Both the position numbers and the translations under genes were made by a program. A DNA stretch of 64,000 nt from Limimaricola soesokkakensis (GTDB lineage Bacteria > Pseudomonadota > Alphaproteobacteria > Rhodobacterales > Rhodobacteraceae): the NCBI RefSeq assembly GCF_900172345.1, contig NZ_FWFY01000003.1:372001-436000 (forward strand). Reading direction: 5' to 3'. Below the pieces are notes generated by a model. It saw only the letters and a program-made list of their open reading frames with translations, did no database searches and was not told where the DNA came from. Positions 28,242 to 38,811 of the stretch are shown here, piece after piece. The number at the start of each line of letters is the position of its first letter. The first letter of the stretch is position 1.

Positions 28242-30974
28242 ATGACCTCCATGCCCCAGCAGGCCCAGGCGAACGGCACGCTCCTCTGGCATGCGTCCGA
28301 CACCGAGGAGGTCCTGGCAAACCTCGGAAGCGGGCCGGAGGGACTCTCCGCACTCGAGATTGCCACCCGGCTGTCACGCCACGGACCCAACTGTCTGCCC
28401 GAGCCGCCGGGGCGCGGCCTGCTTGCCCGGCTGCGGGGCCAGTTCGAGAACCTTCTCATCCTGGTGCTGATCGCGGCGGGCGCCGTCACTGCGCTGCTCG
28501 GCCACTGGATGGATTCGGGCGTGATCCTCGCGGTGGTGGTGCTGAACGCGGCGATCGGCCTGTGGCAAGAGGGCCGTGCCGAAAGCGCCCTAGCCGGGGT
28601 GCGCCGGCTGCTGTCGGACACCGCCTCCGTGCGCCGCGCAGGCCGGCGCGAGAGTATACCGGCCACCGAACTGGTGCCGGGCGATATCGTGCTGCTCGAA
28701 CCGGGCGATCGGGTGCCGGCCGACTTGCGGCTGATCGAGGCGCGCGGGATGCGGGCGCAGGAGGCCGCGCTGACGGGCGAGTCGGCCGCCGTCGACAAGG
28801 ATGCCGACCCCGTTCCGGAGGACGCCCCGCTCGGTGATCGCCGGTCCATGGCATTCTCGGGCACGCTGGTCGCTTCCGGGCGCGGAACCGGGGTGGTCGT
28901 CGCCACCGGGCCGCGCAGCGAGATCGGCCGGATCGGCGCGCTCCTCGGTGGGGTCGAGCCGACGGCGACGCCGCTGCTGCGCCAGATCGACCGCTTCGCG
29001 CGGCGACTGACGACGGTCATTCTCGGCGTCTGCCTGCTTGTCTTCGGCTACGCGGTCGGCTTCGGCGGATACTCCCGGGAAGACGCGTTCTTCGCCATGG
29101 TCGGCATGGCCGTGGCCGCGATACCCGAGGGGCTGCCGGCGGTGATCACCATCGCGCTGGCGCTGGGTGTGCAGCGCATGGCGGCGCGGCGGGCCATCGT
29201 GCGGCGGCTGCCGGCGGTGGAGACGCTGGGCGCCGTGACGGTGATCTGCACCGACAAGACCGGCACGCTGACGCTGAACGAAATGGTCGTGCGACGGGTC
29301 GTGACCGACCCGAACGCCCCCGCTGTCGAGATCGGCGGCGAGGGTTATGCGCCCAACGGCGAGGTCGAAGGTAACCAAGCGGCCGTGGCTGCGCTGGCCC
29401 GGACCGGCCTGCTGTGCAACGACGCGCATCTGCGTCAGGACAAGTCGGGTTGGCGGGTCGAGGGCGACCCGATGGAAGGGGCGCTGCTGGCGCTCGCAGG
29501 CAAGATCGGCCTCGATGCCGCGACCGAGCGCGCCGCGCATCCCCGCCTGCACGAGATCCCCTTCGATGCTGCATGGAGTTACATGGCCGTGCTGACCGAC
29601 GGCACCGGCGGCGCGATGCTTCACGTGAAAGGCGCGCCGGACCGGTTGCTGCCGTATTGCGCTTTCCAGCCCGGTCCCGACGGAGCGGTGCCCATCGATC
29701 GCGAGGCCTGGGCGGCACGGATCGAGGCGCTCGCCGCCAGCGGCCACCGTGTACTCGCTTTCGCCGTGAAGCCCGTCGCGGCGTCGGGCGAGATCGGTCA
29801 TGCCGACATCGGCGGGCTGAGGCTGCTCGGACTTGCCGGGTTCATCGACCCGGCCCGCCCCGAGGCGGTCGCGGCGGCAGCGGATTGCCGGCGCGCCGGC
29901 ATCGCTGTGAAGATGATCACCGGGGACCATGCTCTGACCGCGCTGGCGGTGGCGGCCGAGCTCGGTCTCGACACGAGGGGCGGCGCGCTTACTGGCAGAG
30001 AGATCGAAGCGGCGAAGGATGCCGATCTGCGCCGCATGGCGCGCGAGGCCAACGTCTTCGCGCGCGCCGCGCCCGAGCACAAGCTGCGGCTGGTCGAGGC
30101 TTTGCAGGCCGAGGGGCACGTCGTGGCGATGACTGGCGACGGGGTGAACGACGCGCCGGCGCTGAAGCGTGCCGATGCCGGGATCGCCATGGGCATCAAG
30201 GGCACCGAGGCCGCCAAGGAGGCCGCGCGCGTCGTGCTCACCGACGACAACTTCGCCTCGATCGTCGCCGCCGTGCGCGAGGGCCGCACCATCCACGACA
30301 ACATCCGCAAGGTGATCGCCTGGAACCTGCCGACCAATGGCGGCGAGGCGCTGGTGATCATCCTCGCGATCCTGATCGGGTTGCCGCTGCCGATCACGCC
30401 GATCCAGATCCTCTGGATCAACATGGTCACCGCCGTGGCGTTGGGGCTGACGCTGGCCTTCGAGCCGCCCGAGCCCGGCGTGATGGCGCGCCCGCCACGC
30501 CGCCCCGGCGCGGCGCTGCTCGACGCCGAGATGATCTGGCGCGTGGCGCTGGTCTCGGTGCTGTTCGGGCTGGCGGTGTTCGGCCTCTCGGCTTGGGTCA
30601 CGGCGCGGGGCGAGACCCTTGCCTATGCCCGGACGCTCTCGGTCGACCTACTGGTGGTGATGGAGATCTTCTACCTTTTTTCCGTGCGCTACCTGCACAT
30701 GACCTCGATCACCTTGACCGGGCTGCTGGGCACCCGCGCCGTCTGGTTCGGCGTGGCATTGGCGGTCGCATCGCAACTCCTCTTCACCTACGCTCCGCCA
30801 TTGCAGGCGGTGTTCGATAGCCGGCCCGTGGCGCCGGCCGACGGGGCCGTGGTGCTTGGGATGGGGGTTGCACTGCTGCTCGTGCTGGAGGCTGAGAAGA
30901 TGCTGCGCCGCCGCTGGCGTGCTCCGGCACGCCTGCAAGGCGATCCGGATTCGCGCCGAATCCGTCCAAGGTAG
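28242..30974 (+). CDS. P-type cation-transporting ATPase (P2-type)
   Basis: 910 aa inner-membrane pump. Actuator motif LTGES, phosphorylation site [12 protein letters not shown], nucleotide-domain segments and hinge [22 protein letters not shown] are all intact. [15 protein letters not shown] in helix 4 marks the P2 group (calcium, sodium/potassium-like), not the heavy-metal P1B group, and no CPx motif is present. Start 28242 has an AGGA 12 bases upstream; ATG 28251 is an alternative. Ion specificity is uncertain. Similar pumps cluster with universal stress genes in other proteobacteria. Confidence 0.9.
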   Translation: MTSMPQQAQANGTLLWHASDTEEVLANLGSGPEGLSALEIATRLSRHGPNCLPEPPGRGLLARLRGQFENLLILVLIAAGAVTALLGHWMDSGVILAVVVLNAAIGLWQEGRAESALAGVRRLLSDTASVRRAGRRESIPATELVPGDIVLLEPGDRVPADLRLIEARGMRAQEAALTGESAAVDKDADPVPEDAPLGDRRSMAFSGTLVASGRGTGVVVATGPRSEIGRIGALLGGVEPTATPLLRQIDRFARRLTTVILGVCLLVFGYAVGFGGYSREDAFFAMVGMAVAAIPEGLPAVITIALALGVQRMAARRAIVRRLPAVETLGAVTVICTDKTGTLTLNEMVVRRVVTDPNAPAVEIGGEGYAPNGEVEGNQAAVAALARTGLLCNDAHLRQDKSGWRVEGDPMEGALLALAGKIGLDAATERAAHPRLHEIPFDAAWSYMAVLTDGTGGAMLHVKGAPDRLLPYCAFQPGPDGAVPIDREAWAARIEALAASGHRVLAFAVKPVAASGEIGHADIGGLRLLGLAGFIDPARPEAVAAAADCRRAGIAVKMITGDHALTALAVAAELGLDTRGGALTGREIEAAKDADLRRMAREANVFARAAPEHKLRLVEALQAEGHVVAMTGDGVNDAPALKRADAGIAMGIKGTEAAKEAARVVLTDDNFASIVAAVREGRTIHDNIRKVIAWNLPTNGGEALVIILAILIGLPLPITPIQILWINMVTAVALGLTLAFEPPEPGVMARPPRRPGAALLDAEMIWRVALVSVLFGLAVFGLSAWVTARGETLAYARTLSVDLLVVMEIFYLFSVRYLHMTSITLTGLLGTRAVWFGVALAVASQLLFTYAPPLQAVFDSRPVAPADGAVVLGMGVALLLVLEAEKMLRRRWRAPARLQGDPDSRRIRPR

Positions 30975-31433
30975 GGCTCGCGCGAGGCACAAGTAGCTCT
31001 GCCTCCTGCCAACACTTGGAACTCAAATCCTAGAGCGCGTCATTCGCCGATGGGAGCGGATAGGCGGTGGCGTGGATATCGATCCCCGCGAAGATGGTGC
31101 GTCCGAGCAAATCGCACCATTCGGCTCGCGTAGGACAGCGCCGATCGGCCATGAAAAATCCGGCCTAGTGGCCGTCGCGAGTTTAGTTGGTGGAAAGCTG
31201 CACGGCTTTGCGGGGAGCGCATCGCTGCAAGAGATCCCGGCCCCCACGAGCCCGAAGTCCTTTTCCGTATCGCCACCGTAAATCGCGTCTCAGTCCCCGG
31301 CGCTACCGAGGCTGTGCGCATGGGATAACGCTACTGGGCAGTGGAGCAATTGCGGCGCAAGCCCGCGTTCTGCAGCGCCGCCGGTGAAAGCCGGCAGGAT
31401 ACGGTGGGAGGTCCCAACTTCGCGCAGCTTCCG
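30975..31433. other. intergenic region with a possible 40-codon ORF
   Basis: 459 bases. On the minus strand 31030-31152 reads a 40-residue ORF beginning MADRRCPTRAEWCDLLGRT; it has no good ribosome site and no recognised homology, so I do not call it a gene. No hairpin or repeat stands out. Confidence 0.4.
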
Positions 31434-32555
31434 CTACGCGACGAGTATCGTCGTTCCCTCCCTGACCTCGAGGATCGACAACTGTCGGTCCACGAGACCG
31501 GTTTCCATGAAACGAAACGGGCCGAGCACCCCGTTGAAACCGGCGAAGCGATGCAGCCCCTTCGGGTCTTGCTGACCGAGGCGGCCGAGAAGACGGGCCA
31601 TGTTCGCCGCGTCGAAGGCAAGCCCTGCGGTGACACCGGCTTCTCCTTCGATCCGTTCTTCGAGGCCAAGGGCAAAGGCCTCGAAGCTGATCGGATCCGG
31701 CCCCGCGAACCACGCCTGATTCAGGGCGCCCAACTGGTGCGGCGGGATCGTGGCCCATTGCTCCGAACCCAGGACCTGCAGACCGGCCTCTTTCACCGCG
31801 TCAACCATCGGCGCCAAGCCTGCGGAGGCCGCAGGAAGATATACCGCATCCGGAAGGCGCCCGCCCGATGCTGCAGCCAGGCGGGAGACGAGGCCACCCG
31901 GGTCGCTCGCCTGGAGCGGATCCGAAAGGGTGATACCGAATTCGGGCGCCACCTTGCGCGCCGCTGCCACCGCCTGCTCTCCATATGCCCCGGGCGGGAC
32001 CGCGACGGCGATCCTCCGCATTCCGCGCGCGGAAGCGAAACGCAGAACGGCCTTTGCCGACTGCAATGGGGTGATCCCGAAAACATACAGGTTCCGGCCC
32101 GCGATCGCGTCATTGTTCGAAAAGGATATGACGGGCACGCGCGCGCCGACCGCTGCGGCGACCGCTTGGCTCTGGTTCGAGAAAAGCGGCCCCAGGATCA
32201 TGTTCGCGCCCGCTTCCACGGCTCGATTGGCTGCTGCCACCGCGCTCGTCTCATCGGCGCCCGCGTCGTGCAGGGCAATTTCGGCCCCGGGACCATCCAC
32301 CGCTCCACCAAGGCGGGCCGCTTCGGCCATGACTTGCCCGAGCTTGGTATGCTGCCCCGACAATGGGAGCAACAAGGCTGCGCGTCCGGTCGTGCCAAGA
32401 GGGGGAAGCTCCGGCTCCCCACTGGGATTGCATGCGGAAAGTCCGAACAATGCCGGCATGGTCGCCAGTCCGCCGAGCAGCCGGCGCCGGGTAAGCCGAG
32501 GCTCGGTGGCTTGGCCGCCGAACGGTGTCTTCGGCGAGGTGGATCGCGATGACAT
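31434..32555 (-). CDS. LpoA/penicillin-binding-protein-activator-like lipoprotein with periplasmic-binding fold
   Basis: 373 aa. A twin-arginine-like basic segment (LTRRRLLGGLATMPALFGLSAC) ends in a lipobox, so the mature protein is probably lipidated. The rest has the ABC-type leucine/amide-binding fold: AALLLPLSGQHTKLGQVMAEAA, ILGPLFSNQSQAVAAA and the later DAVYLPAASAGLAPMVDAV. This is the type I periplasmic-binding layout shared with the LpoA C-terminal domain. It is divergent from gspD across 255 bases. Involvement in secretin insertion or peptidoglycan gaps is inference from position. Confidence 0.75.
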   Translation of the reverse strand: MSSRSTSPKTPFGGQATEPRLTRRRLLGGLATMPALFGLSACNPSGEPELPPLGTTGRAALLLPLSGQHTKLGQVMAEAARLGGAVDGPGAEIALHDAGADETSAVAAANRAVEAGANMILGPLFSNQSQAVAAAVGARVPVISFSNNDAIAGRNLYVFGITPLQSAKAVLRFASARGMRRIAVAVPPGAYGEQAVAAARKVAPEFGITLSDPLQASDPGGLVSRLAAASGGRLPDAVYLPAASAGLAPMVDAVKEAGLQVLGSEQWATIPPHQLGALNQAWFAGPDPISFEAFALGLEERIEGEAGVTAGLAFDAANMARLLGRLGQQDPKGLHRFAGFNGVLGPFRFMETGLVDRQLSILEVREGTTILVA

Positions 32556-32810
32556 ATGGGGACCTCATGCTGCGCGTGGGTTCGGAGCGCTTTCGAGGCA
32601 CCTCCGTTCGCGAGCCTAGGGAGCACTTCGTGGCAAGTCGAGGGCCCGGGAATCCGTTCGATGGGGGAGGCCGAAGCCCAGGGGGCGCACTGTGGCGTGA
32701 CTGCACCAGCCGGCATTGCGTTGGCTCGGAAAGTGGCATCAAAGTGAATTGAACCGGGGTTCGCGCTAGCCTCCGATGGAAGAGCAAGAGCAGCACAAAC
32801 AACAAGGCTG

Positions 32811-34865
32811 ATGGTGGATTACCTGGTCGCAGGCCTGAAGGGATGGTTCAGGCAATCAAATACCAGCCGCATTCCGCTGCCACGCGCGGGTTGCCGTGGT
32901 GCCATGCGCGCATGGCGGCTCGGCCTCGCTCGCTCCATGGCGATTGGGGCATGTCTCGCCATGGCCGCGCCGGTTGTCGCCCAGACCGCCGAGCCCGGAA
33001 CGGGCGAGTTCGTGATCAATCTCCGCGAAGCGGATATTTCCGTTCTGGCGGAAGAGGTTTCCAAGATCACCGGGCGTACCTTGGTTCTCGATCCGCAACT
33101 GCAGGGCAGCGTCAGCGTCGTTTCGAGCGAGCGGCTCGACGAGGAGGGGGTCTGGGCGCTGTTCCAGTCGATCTTGCAGGTTCGGGGTTTCCTCGCCGTG
33201 CGTGCAGGCAATACATGGCAGGTGGTGCCGGCGGACCGGGCGCGGACGATCAGCGGTGCGCAGCCGGGATCCGAGACGGGTGCGCAGGACTTCGTCACGA
33301 CGATGGTGCGCCTCGATCGTCTGCCTGCAGCCGAAGCGGTCAGGGTGCTTAGTCCGCTGGTCGCCGAATCCGGCTATATCGAGGGCATTTCCGATCCCAA
33401 CGCGATACTGGTGACCGACACGCGGGCGAATGTGGACCGGATCACATCCATCGCGCGCGCGTTCGACGGAGCCGACGAGGCCCGCTCCGAGGTGATCCGC
33501 TTTGCCAATGCCGATGCCGTTTCGGTCGGCCGGGCACTGGCCGAGGTGCTCGGTGACGACGCGACAGGCGCGCGGTTCTCGGTGAACCCGTCCAGCAACC
33601 AGCTTGTGGTCCGGGGCACGCCGGAAGAGATCAGCGAGATCCGGGAACTGGCACGTTCGATGGATGTGGCCCAGCGCAGCAGCCCGCAGGCCGCCGTGTC
33701 CACCCGGGTGTTCCGGTTGAAATACGGTGACGCTGCTGTGGTCGCGGAAATCATCCGCGGCACGGTGGGCGATGCGATAGGACCAGTCGCGGGGTCGACA
33801 GTCATCGCTGCCGCCGACGGGACCGCCGTCGAGGGCGAGCAGGGCTTCGTACCTTTGGAGGTCGTGACCGCGACCCCGGAAGCGGTCGCGATCCAGGCCT
33901 CCGTCGATACGAATTCGATCCTGGTTCGGGGCACCGCCGCACAGATCTCGGAAATCGGCCAGCTGGTCCATGCGCTCGATGTCCGCCGCCCGCAGGTGAT
34001 GATCGAGGCGGCGATCGTCGAGGTCTCCGGCGAGGTGGCGGAACGTCTCGGAGTGCAGCTGGGCTTTGGCGATGCCACCCCGCCCGGGCAATTGGCCGCG
34101 ACCTCCTTCGGCAATGGAGGGATTTCGCTGTCCGACGTGCTGACGGCGCTGGGGGCGCCGAATTCGGTCGCGCTTTCCACCGGTCTAACCATGTCGGCAA
34201 GCGGCAACGACTTCGGCCTTCTGGTCCAGGCGCTGTCTCAGTCGAGCCGCGCGCGGCTGCTGTCGACGCCCAGCGTGACAACTCTGGACAACGAGCCCGC
34301 GACCATCGTCGTCGGTCAGAACGTGCCGTTCCGCACAGGCAGCTTCGTGACCGATGGAAATTCGGTCACACCCTTCACGACGATCGAGCGTCGCGATGTC
34401 GGCATCACGATGGACGTCGTGCCACGGATCACCGCCAGCGACGTCGTCCAGCTTTCGATCAACCAGGAAGTCTCGAGCCTAGTGGGGACCACCGTCGAAG
34501 GGGCCGCGGATCTTGTCACCAATCGCCGGGCCATCAACACGACGGTTCTGGCCGACAACCGAGGGACCGTGGTGCTGGGCGGGCTGATCACCGACGATCG
34601 GACGAGCCAGGAGGGCAAGGTCCCCGGGTTCGGCGACGTGCCGGTGATCGGAAACCTGTTTCGGTCGCGGAACGGACAGTCCACCACCCGGACACTCTTC
34701 GTGTTCATGCGCCCCACCATCCTGCGGGAGCAATCCGACATCCGACAGGCCGCCGAGCAACGTTATGACCGGCTGCAGGCCGCCGATGTACGGCCGGTGC
34801 CCCGCACCATTCTGAATCGAAAGCCAGTGCGCCATCTCCCGCTCGAAATCGAGGGGCTGTACTGA
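32811..34865 (+). CDS. gspD: type II secretion system secretin GspD
   Basis: 684 aa outer-membrane channel. After the signal peptide (SMAIGACLAMAAPVVAQ) come the N0 domain (FVINLREADISVLAEEVSK), the N1-N3 repeats (VTDTRANVDRI, NQLVVRGTPEEI, VDTNSILVRGTAAQI) and the secretin domain (VPFRTGSF, VGITMDVVPRIT, VVLGGLITDD). The signal peptide fits a start at 32904, but only 32811 has an upstream AAGG site, so the start is undecided. First gene of the T2SS locus and alone on its strand here. Confidence 0.92.
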   Translation: MVDYLVAGLKGWFRQSNTSRIPLPRAGCRGAMRAWRLGLARSMAIGACLAMAAPVVAQTAEPGTGEFVINLREADISVLAEEVSKITGRTLVLDPQLQGSVSVVSSERLDEEGVWALFQSILQVRGFLAVRAGNTWQVVPADRARTISGAQPGSETGAQDFVTTMVRLDRLPAAEAVRVLSPLVAESGYIEGISDPNAILVTDTRANVDRITSIARAFDGADEARSEVIRFANADAVSVGRALAEVLGDDATGARFSVNPSSNQLVVRGTPEEISEIRELARSMDVAQRSSPQAAVSTRVFRLKYGDAAVVAEIIRGTVGDAIGPVAGSTVIAAADGTAVEGEQGFVPLEVVTATPEAVAIQASVDTNSILVRGTAAQISEIGQLVHALDVRRPQVMIEAAIVEVSGEVAERLGVQLGFGDATPPGQLAATSFGNGGISLSDVLTALGAPNSVALSTGLTMSASGNDFGLLVQALSQSSRARLLSTPSVTTLDNEPATIVVGQNVPFRTGSFVTDGNSVTPFTTIERRDVGITMDVVPRITASDVVQLSINQEVSSLVGTTVEGAADLVTNRRAINTTVLADNRGTVVLGGLITDDRTSQEGKVPGFGDVPVIGNLFRSRNGQSTTRTLFVFMRPTILREQSDIRQAAEQRYDRLQAADVRPVPRTILNRKPVRHLPLEIEGLY

Positions 34866-35224
34866 GTACGCAAAATAGACATTCGCGGCGGGTCCGCAGT
34901 CCGTTTGAAACGTCGAGTGTGTTCGGGGGCGAATTCAAGCGAATCGCAGGGTCGCGCTTCGTAATCGGTTTTTCGCGCGCGGACGGATTTCAGTCAGTGC
35001 TGGCAAGAGATCATTAGCCTGCAACCCCAGCGGCTGATTCGAAAGCATGAGGGCAACCCTTTCGATGTAGGGTCATTGCGTCGCCGCACTCGCTCCACCG
35101 GCGCCGGATCGAGGTTCTTCTGTCAGAAAGCCTGCGCGAGAAAAGACCCGCGAGACCTTTTGGAGATCTCGCGGGTCGATGCCCTGCAAGCCAAGGAGCT
35201 TCCAAGCCTGGTTGGCGTCGTTGT
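34866..35224. other. convergent intergenic region downstream of gspD
   Basis: 359 bases between gspD (plus) and the SCO gene (minus). Apart from the terminator at 35141-35177 I see no gene or repeat. Confidence 0.6.
35141..35177 (-). terminator. intrinsic terminator of the gspE-oxidase-SCO strand
   Basis: A perfect 11-bp stem (35145-35155 with 35167-35177) followed on the minus strand by TTTT. It lies about 50 bases after the SCO stop, marking the end of the minus-strand unit. Confidence 0.85.
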
Positions 35225-36208
35225 TCAGTGCTGGTGGTCGCTCGGGTCGTCCAGATCGTGAGCGGTGTGACCGTCATGCGCGGCGGCGGCGGGTTCCGCC
35301 ACGCCCTCGAGGCGTAGGGTCTCACTGTGCAGATACTGGACAAGATCAGCCGCGTCGTTCTCGCCCAAGCCAAAAGCTGGCATGCGGACCGCCGGATAGG
35401 CGGCGTCGAGCGTGACCGCGATCGGGTCCCCCTCGGCCAGCATCCGGTCCGGCGACATGATGTAGCGCATCAGCCAGTCGCGATCCCGGCGCAGCGTCAC
35501 GCCTTCGAGGTCCGGCCCGACGCGGACCCCGTCACCGATCGAGTGACACGCGGCACAACCTTTTATGAAAAGGCCTTCTCCTTCACGGTTGCGCGCGGCA
35601 AAGCGCTCGAGCGTCTCTCCCTCGATCACCTTGACTTCGGCCTGTGGCGGTACCCAGTCGGGATCGAGCGCCAGTATCTCGGCGGTCGCCGTCACGAGGT
35701 TGCCCATCAGCGAGGAACGCCGCCATTCGCCCGTCAGCGGGTTGCCGATCAGCATGTCGCTGCGATGATCGCTCAGCTGCTTGCTGCGCTCGCCGAGCTT
35801 GTAGCGCAGCAGCGCCACTTCCTCCGGATCGCCGGTCAGGAAATACCAGCCGGGCCCCGCGCCGAAGGCCGCCGCATAGGCCGCGAGTTCTTCGGGCGTG
35901 TCTCGTTCCGGCGTGAGGGAGATCGAGACGAACACGATCTCCTCGCCCATGCGCTCGCCAAGCCATTCATAGACCTTTGCAAGCCGCGCCGTGGCGAGGC
36001 CGCAGATGTCCGGGCAGTCGAGATAGATGAAGTTGACGACGGCGATCCGCCCGTCCAGCACGTCGTCCACGAAGCGGACCTTCTCGCCCTTCTGGGTCAG
36101 GAGCGGCGTGTTCGGAAAATAGTCGAGCTCCCACCTGGCCTGGGCGGCAGGTGCGGTCGCCAGGATGGCGGCGACCGCGAGCCCGCGCAGCATGAACCCC
36201 CGTATCAC
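35225..36208 (-). CDS. SCO1/SenC-cytochrome c fusion protein
   Basis: 327 aa exported protein. Signal peptide LRGLAVAAILATAPAAQA. SCO domain with copper-binding CPDIC (Cys65, Cys69) and a distal His in SDHRSDM (148). A class I cytochrome c domain follows with CAACH (218-222) and a probable axial Met in VRMPAFG (276). The C-terminus is His-rich (HDGHTAHDLDDPSDHQH). The family handles copper insertion or thiol redox; here it is co-transcribed with a multicopper oxidase (GTG start overlaps its stop), so copper delivery to it is the simplest role. An ATG at 36193 is an alternative start. Confidence 0.9.
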   Translation of the reverse strand: MIRGFMLRGLAVAAILATAPAAQARWELDYFPNTPLLTQKGEKVRFVDDVLDGRIAVVNFIYLDCPDICGLATARLAKVYEWLGERMGEEIVFVSISLTPERDTPEELAAYAAAFGAGPGWYFLTGDPEEVALLRYKLGERSKQLSDHRSDMLIGNPLTGEWRRSSLMGNLVTATAEILALDPDWVPPQAEVKVIEGETLERFAARNREGEGLFIKGCAACHSIGDGVRVGPDLEGVTLRRDRDWLMRYIMSPDRMLAEGDPIAVTLDAAYPAVRMPAFGLGENDAADLVQYLHSETLRLEGVAEPAAAAHDGHTAHDLDDPSDHQH

Positions 36209-38643
36209 TTCCGTCTCCTCGCCTTGCGCCGCGCGCTCTTGGTCGTTTTGCGCGACTTGCGTGTCTTGCGCGGGGTTGGCGGGTCGCTGGCGGCGACGCT
36301 GTTCATCGATGCCGCCATCTTTTCCTCACCGTCATTGCCGACTCCCCCTTCGAACTTGCGGTCGAAGGGATTGCCCTCGGGCAGGATCTCGGGGTCGACA
36401 TAGGTGACGCCGTATTTCGTCGGGTTCGGCGTCGGAACCATGGTGACATGATGCTGGGACTGCTTCGGATCAGTGGGGTCGGTCAGCAAATCGTAGCGCG
36501 CCAGCATCGCCCAGTCCTCGTGCACGGTGTTGTGGCAATGGGTGACATAGGCGCCGCCATATTCCCCGAAGGTGACCTGGATCTTCACCTGACCCCCGCG
36601 ACCGGTGCGCCAGACATCCTTGCGGACACCGCGCTCGAGCGGCGACAGCTTCTTGCGGCCGCGATCGATGGTGATCCCTTCCTCGAAATGCAGGTGGATC
36701 GGGTGATCCCAGCCGCCGCTGCCGTTCTCGAGAATCCAGTGCTCGGTCTCGCCGGGCCGTGGGACCAGCATGCTGACCCGGTTGGCGTTCAGGAAATGGT
36801 TCGATTCGCCGTTGATCCTGACGGTCCAGCCAAAGCCTTCCCGGTTGCGTTCGTCGCAATCTGGGAAGCACTCGTCCCTCAAGAGCTCGCTGGGCGTATC
36901 GGTGCCCTTCCATTCGATATGGCGCACGCGGACCGGATCGATGATCGGAATCTGCTCGGTCAGCTGCGGGGGCACTCGGCTGTAATCGCGGTCGTTGGCG
37001 TAGTGCGTCTTGCCCGGGTTGTCGACCGACTTGACGCGGTCGACGACGCGGAATTCGAGGAAGGTGCCCACCGCCGGGTCGTCGCTGTCCTGATCGATCG
37101 CGTCCTTCCGCGACAGGTACTCCTTCGGTCTCTCGCCGCTTTCATGCTCGGCGACGTTGAGCATCCGGATCTTGCTGCCGATCGGGAACTGGCTGAAATC
37201 GACCACCACGTCGAAGCGCTCGGCCGTACCCATGGGATCGAGCTGGTTCACCGTGACCGGGTTGACCATGAGGTTGCCGTCGGTGGCGATCACCGTCATC
37301 GGCACCCAGCGGTTTCTCTGGTTGATCAGCCCCGGCCGGATGAAGCGGGACATGCAGGCGTTGAGCAACCGGAAGCGGTATTTGCGCGGCAGCACCTCGA
37401 AATACGGCTTGTAGGCGAAGTTGACGAGCATGAGGTCGCCGAGGAAGCCGTTGGTCTCGAAGATGTCGAAGAAATACTGCCCCTCCTCGTCCAGCGCCGC
37501 GTCCGAGATCATCAGGTTGACGTCGAAGTCGATGTTGCCCCAGTCGAGCTCGGTGCCGCTCGGCAGCCGCAGGTTGACGCCATCATCGAGGTACTCATTG
37601 CCGCGATCGGGGCCGCTGTAGTAATTCAACGCGCCCAGATGGCCCTTGTAGACGTTCTCGGCGGTGAAGAAGAACCGGTGGTCGTGGAACCACAGCGAGC
37701 TCTGCAACTCGCGGAAATCGCCCTTCACAAGGTTCAGCCCACCATAGCCGTCAGGTCCCGAGGCGCGCCGGTCGGTGGCGTTGGTGTTGATCATGTCGGC
37801 CCGCGCCAGCGTCGTCGACCAGTGGTAGTCGTAGAACTGGCCGTGGAAGAAATGGGCGTTGGAGGCGCCATCGCTGGCCGAAGCGTTGTGCGCGTTGTGG
37901 TTGTGCGTGGCCTGGCTGGCCGAGCCGAAACCGTTGTTCTTTTTCGGGTCCTCCGGCACCTGGTTGTAGTGGCGGAAGATCACCGGCTCGCCATAGCGCA
38001 TTTTCATCAGCGGCGGCGGCAGCACGGCATCCTCATTGCGACCGGAATTGAAGGTCCAGATGCTGTCGCGGTCCTGCTCGGGGAAATTCGGATGGAACGA
38101 GAACCCGTCGTCCAGCCGGCCGAGCGTCATGATGAAGCCCTTCTTCGGCAGGTATTCCAGCCATCTCTGATGCGCGAAATAATCGCCCGGTGGCCGGCCT
38201 TCCATCGGGCCACCCGAGAATTTCGGATTGCGGCAATCGCGGCCGTCCGACTCGGTAAAATCGGTATGGTAGGACAGTCGCCGCGCCGCCGGTTCCTCCA
38301 GATAGGACGGAAAGGCGAGCTCGGTCTCGCCGCCATTGGCCCGCGGCACGAGGTCGTGCGGCTCCTCCAGCCGCAGCCGCGGCATCGGCTGCGTGAAGGG
38401 CAGGGCGCCGAAGGTCGGGCTGCGCGGCACGCCGGTCGGCACGGCGGCGTAGGCACTCGTCGCGAAGGGGCTGAGGCCGTTGACGTTCGCCAAGGTGCCG
38501 AGGCCGGTGAAGATGCCCCATTTGAACAGCTCGCGTCGGCTTACCTGGCCCTGCGAAAGCGCCTTGACGATTTCGGCGCGATTGTTGCGAGCGTTTTGCG
38601 CTTCCTTTTTGCGGCGGCGCGATGCGTGAGGCTTGAGATACAT
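36205..38643 (-). CDS. Tat-exported multicopper oxidase with basic C-terminal tail
   Basis: 812 aa, larger than CotA/bilirubin-oxidase types (about 500-600). A long n-region leads to the Tat motif SRRELFK (35-41). Copper ligands: THNHNAHNASASDG (type 2/3 His, about 246-259), WFHDH (318-322), HPIHLHF (647-653) and HCHNTVHEDWAM (702-713), so the blue and trinuclear sites look complete. The last 22 residues contain 14 Lys/Arg. Substrate unknown; relatives oxidise phenols, bilirubin or Mn(II). RBS GGGAGGG. It lies downstream of gspE on the same strand, with a 168-base gap holding only a weak hairpin (38759-38772). Confidence 0.9.
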   Translation of the reverse strand: MYLKPHASRRRKKEAQNARNNRAEIVKALSQGQVSRRELFKWGIFTGLGTLANVNGLSPFATSAYAAVPTGVPRSPTFGALPFTQPMPRLRLEEPHDLVPRANGGETELAFPSYLEEPAARRLSYHTDFTESDGRDCRNPKFSGGPMEGRPPGDYFAHQRWLEYLPKKGFIMTLGRLDDGFSFHPNFPEQDRDSIWTFNSGRNEDAVLPPPLMKMRYGEPVIFRHYNQVPEDPKKNNGFGSASQATHNHNAHNASASDGASNAHFFHGQFYDYHWSTTLARADMINTNATDRRASGPDGYGGLNLVKGDFRELQSSLWFHDHRFFFTAENVYKGHLGALNYYSGPDRGNEYLDDGVNLRLPSGTELDWGNIDFDVNLMISDAALDEEGQYFFDIFETNGFLGDLMLVNFAYKPYFEVLPRKYRFRLLNACMSRFIRPGLINQRNRWVPMTVIATDGNLMVNPVTVNQLDPMGTAERFDVVVDFSQFPIGSKIRMLNVAEHESGERPKEYLSRKDAIDQDSDDPAVGTFLEFRVVDRVKSVDNPGKTHYANDRDYSRVPPQLTEQIPIIDPVRVRHIEWKGTDTPSELLRDECFPDCDERNREGFGWTVRINGESNHFLNANRVSMLVPRPGETEHWILENGSGGWDHPIHLHFEEGITIDRGRKKLSPLERGVRKDVWRTGRGGQVKIQVTFGEYGGAYVTHCHNTVHEDWAMLARYDLLTDPTDPKQSQHHVTMVPTPNPTKYGVTYVDPEILPEGNPFDRKFEGGVGNDGEEKMAASMNSVAASDPPTPRKTRKSRKTTKSARRKARRRK

Positions 38644-38811
38644 AAATCCCTCCCGTGGGCGCTCCGCAAATTGCGAAGCGCCGTGCGAATATTGCCTCTC
38701 CCTATGATTGGTTAATGAGCGGAAACTGTCTATCGACTGAACGTCTTAAACAGAATTAGGGGCTTATGCCCCAATACAAGTGTTAACGGGGCTTGACGAT
38801 TTACCGGGTAT

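Noticed and set aside
31030-31152. 40-codon minus-strand ORF upstream of pfkB/ATPase-side gap
   Set aside because: Looks somewhat protein-like but lacks a ribosome site and any recognised family; recorded only as a possibility.
36448-38715. A 755-codon open frame on the plus strand opposite the multicopper oxidase
   Set aside because: It mirrors the GC-rich oxidase gene, has no domain or ribosome site, and the opposite strand carries complete copper motifs.
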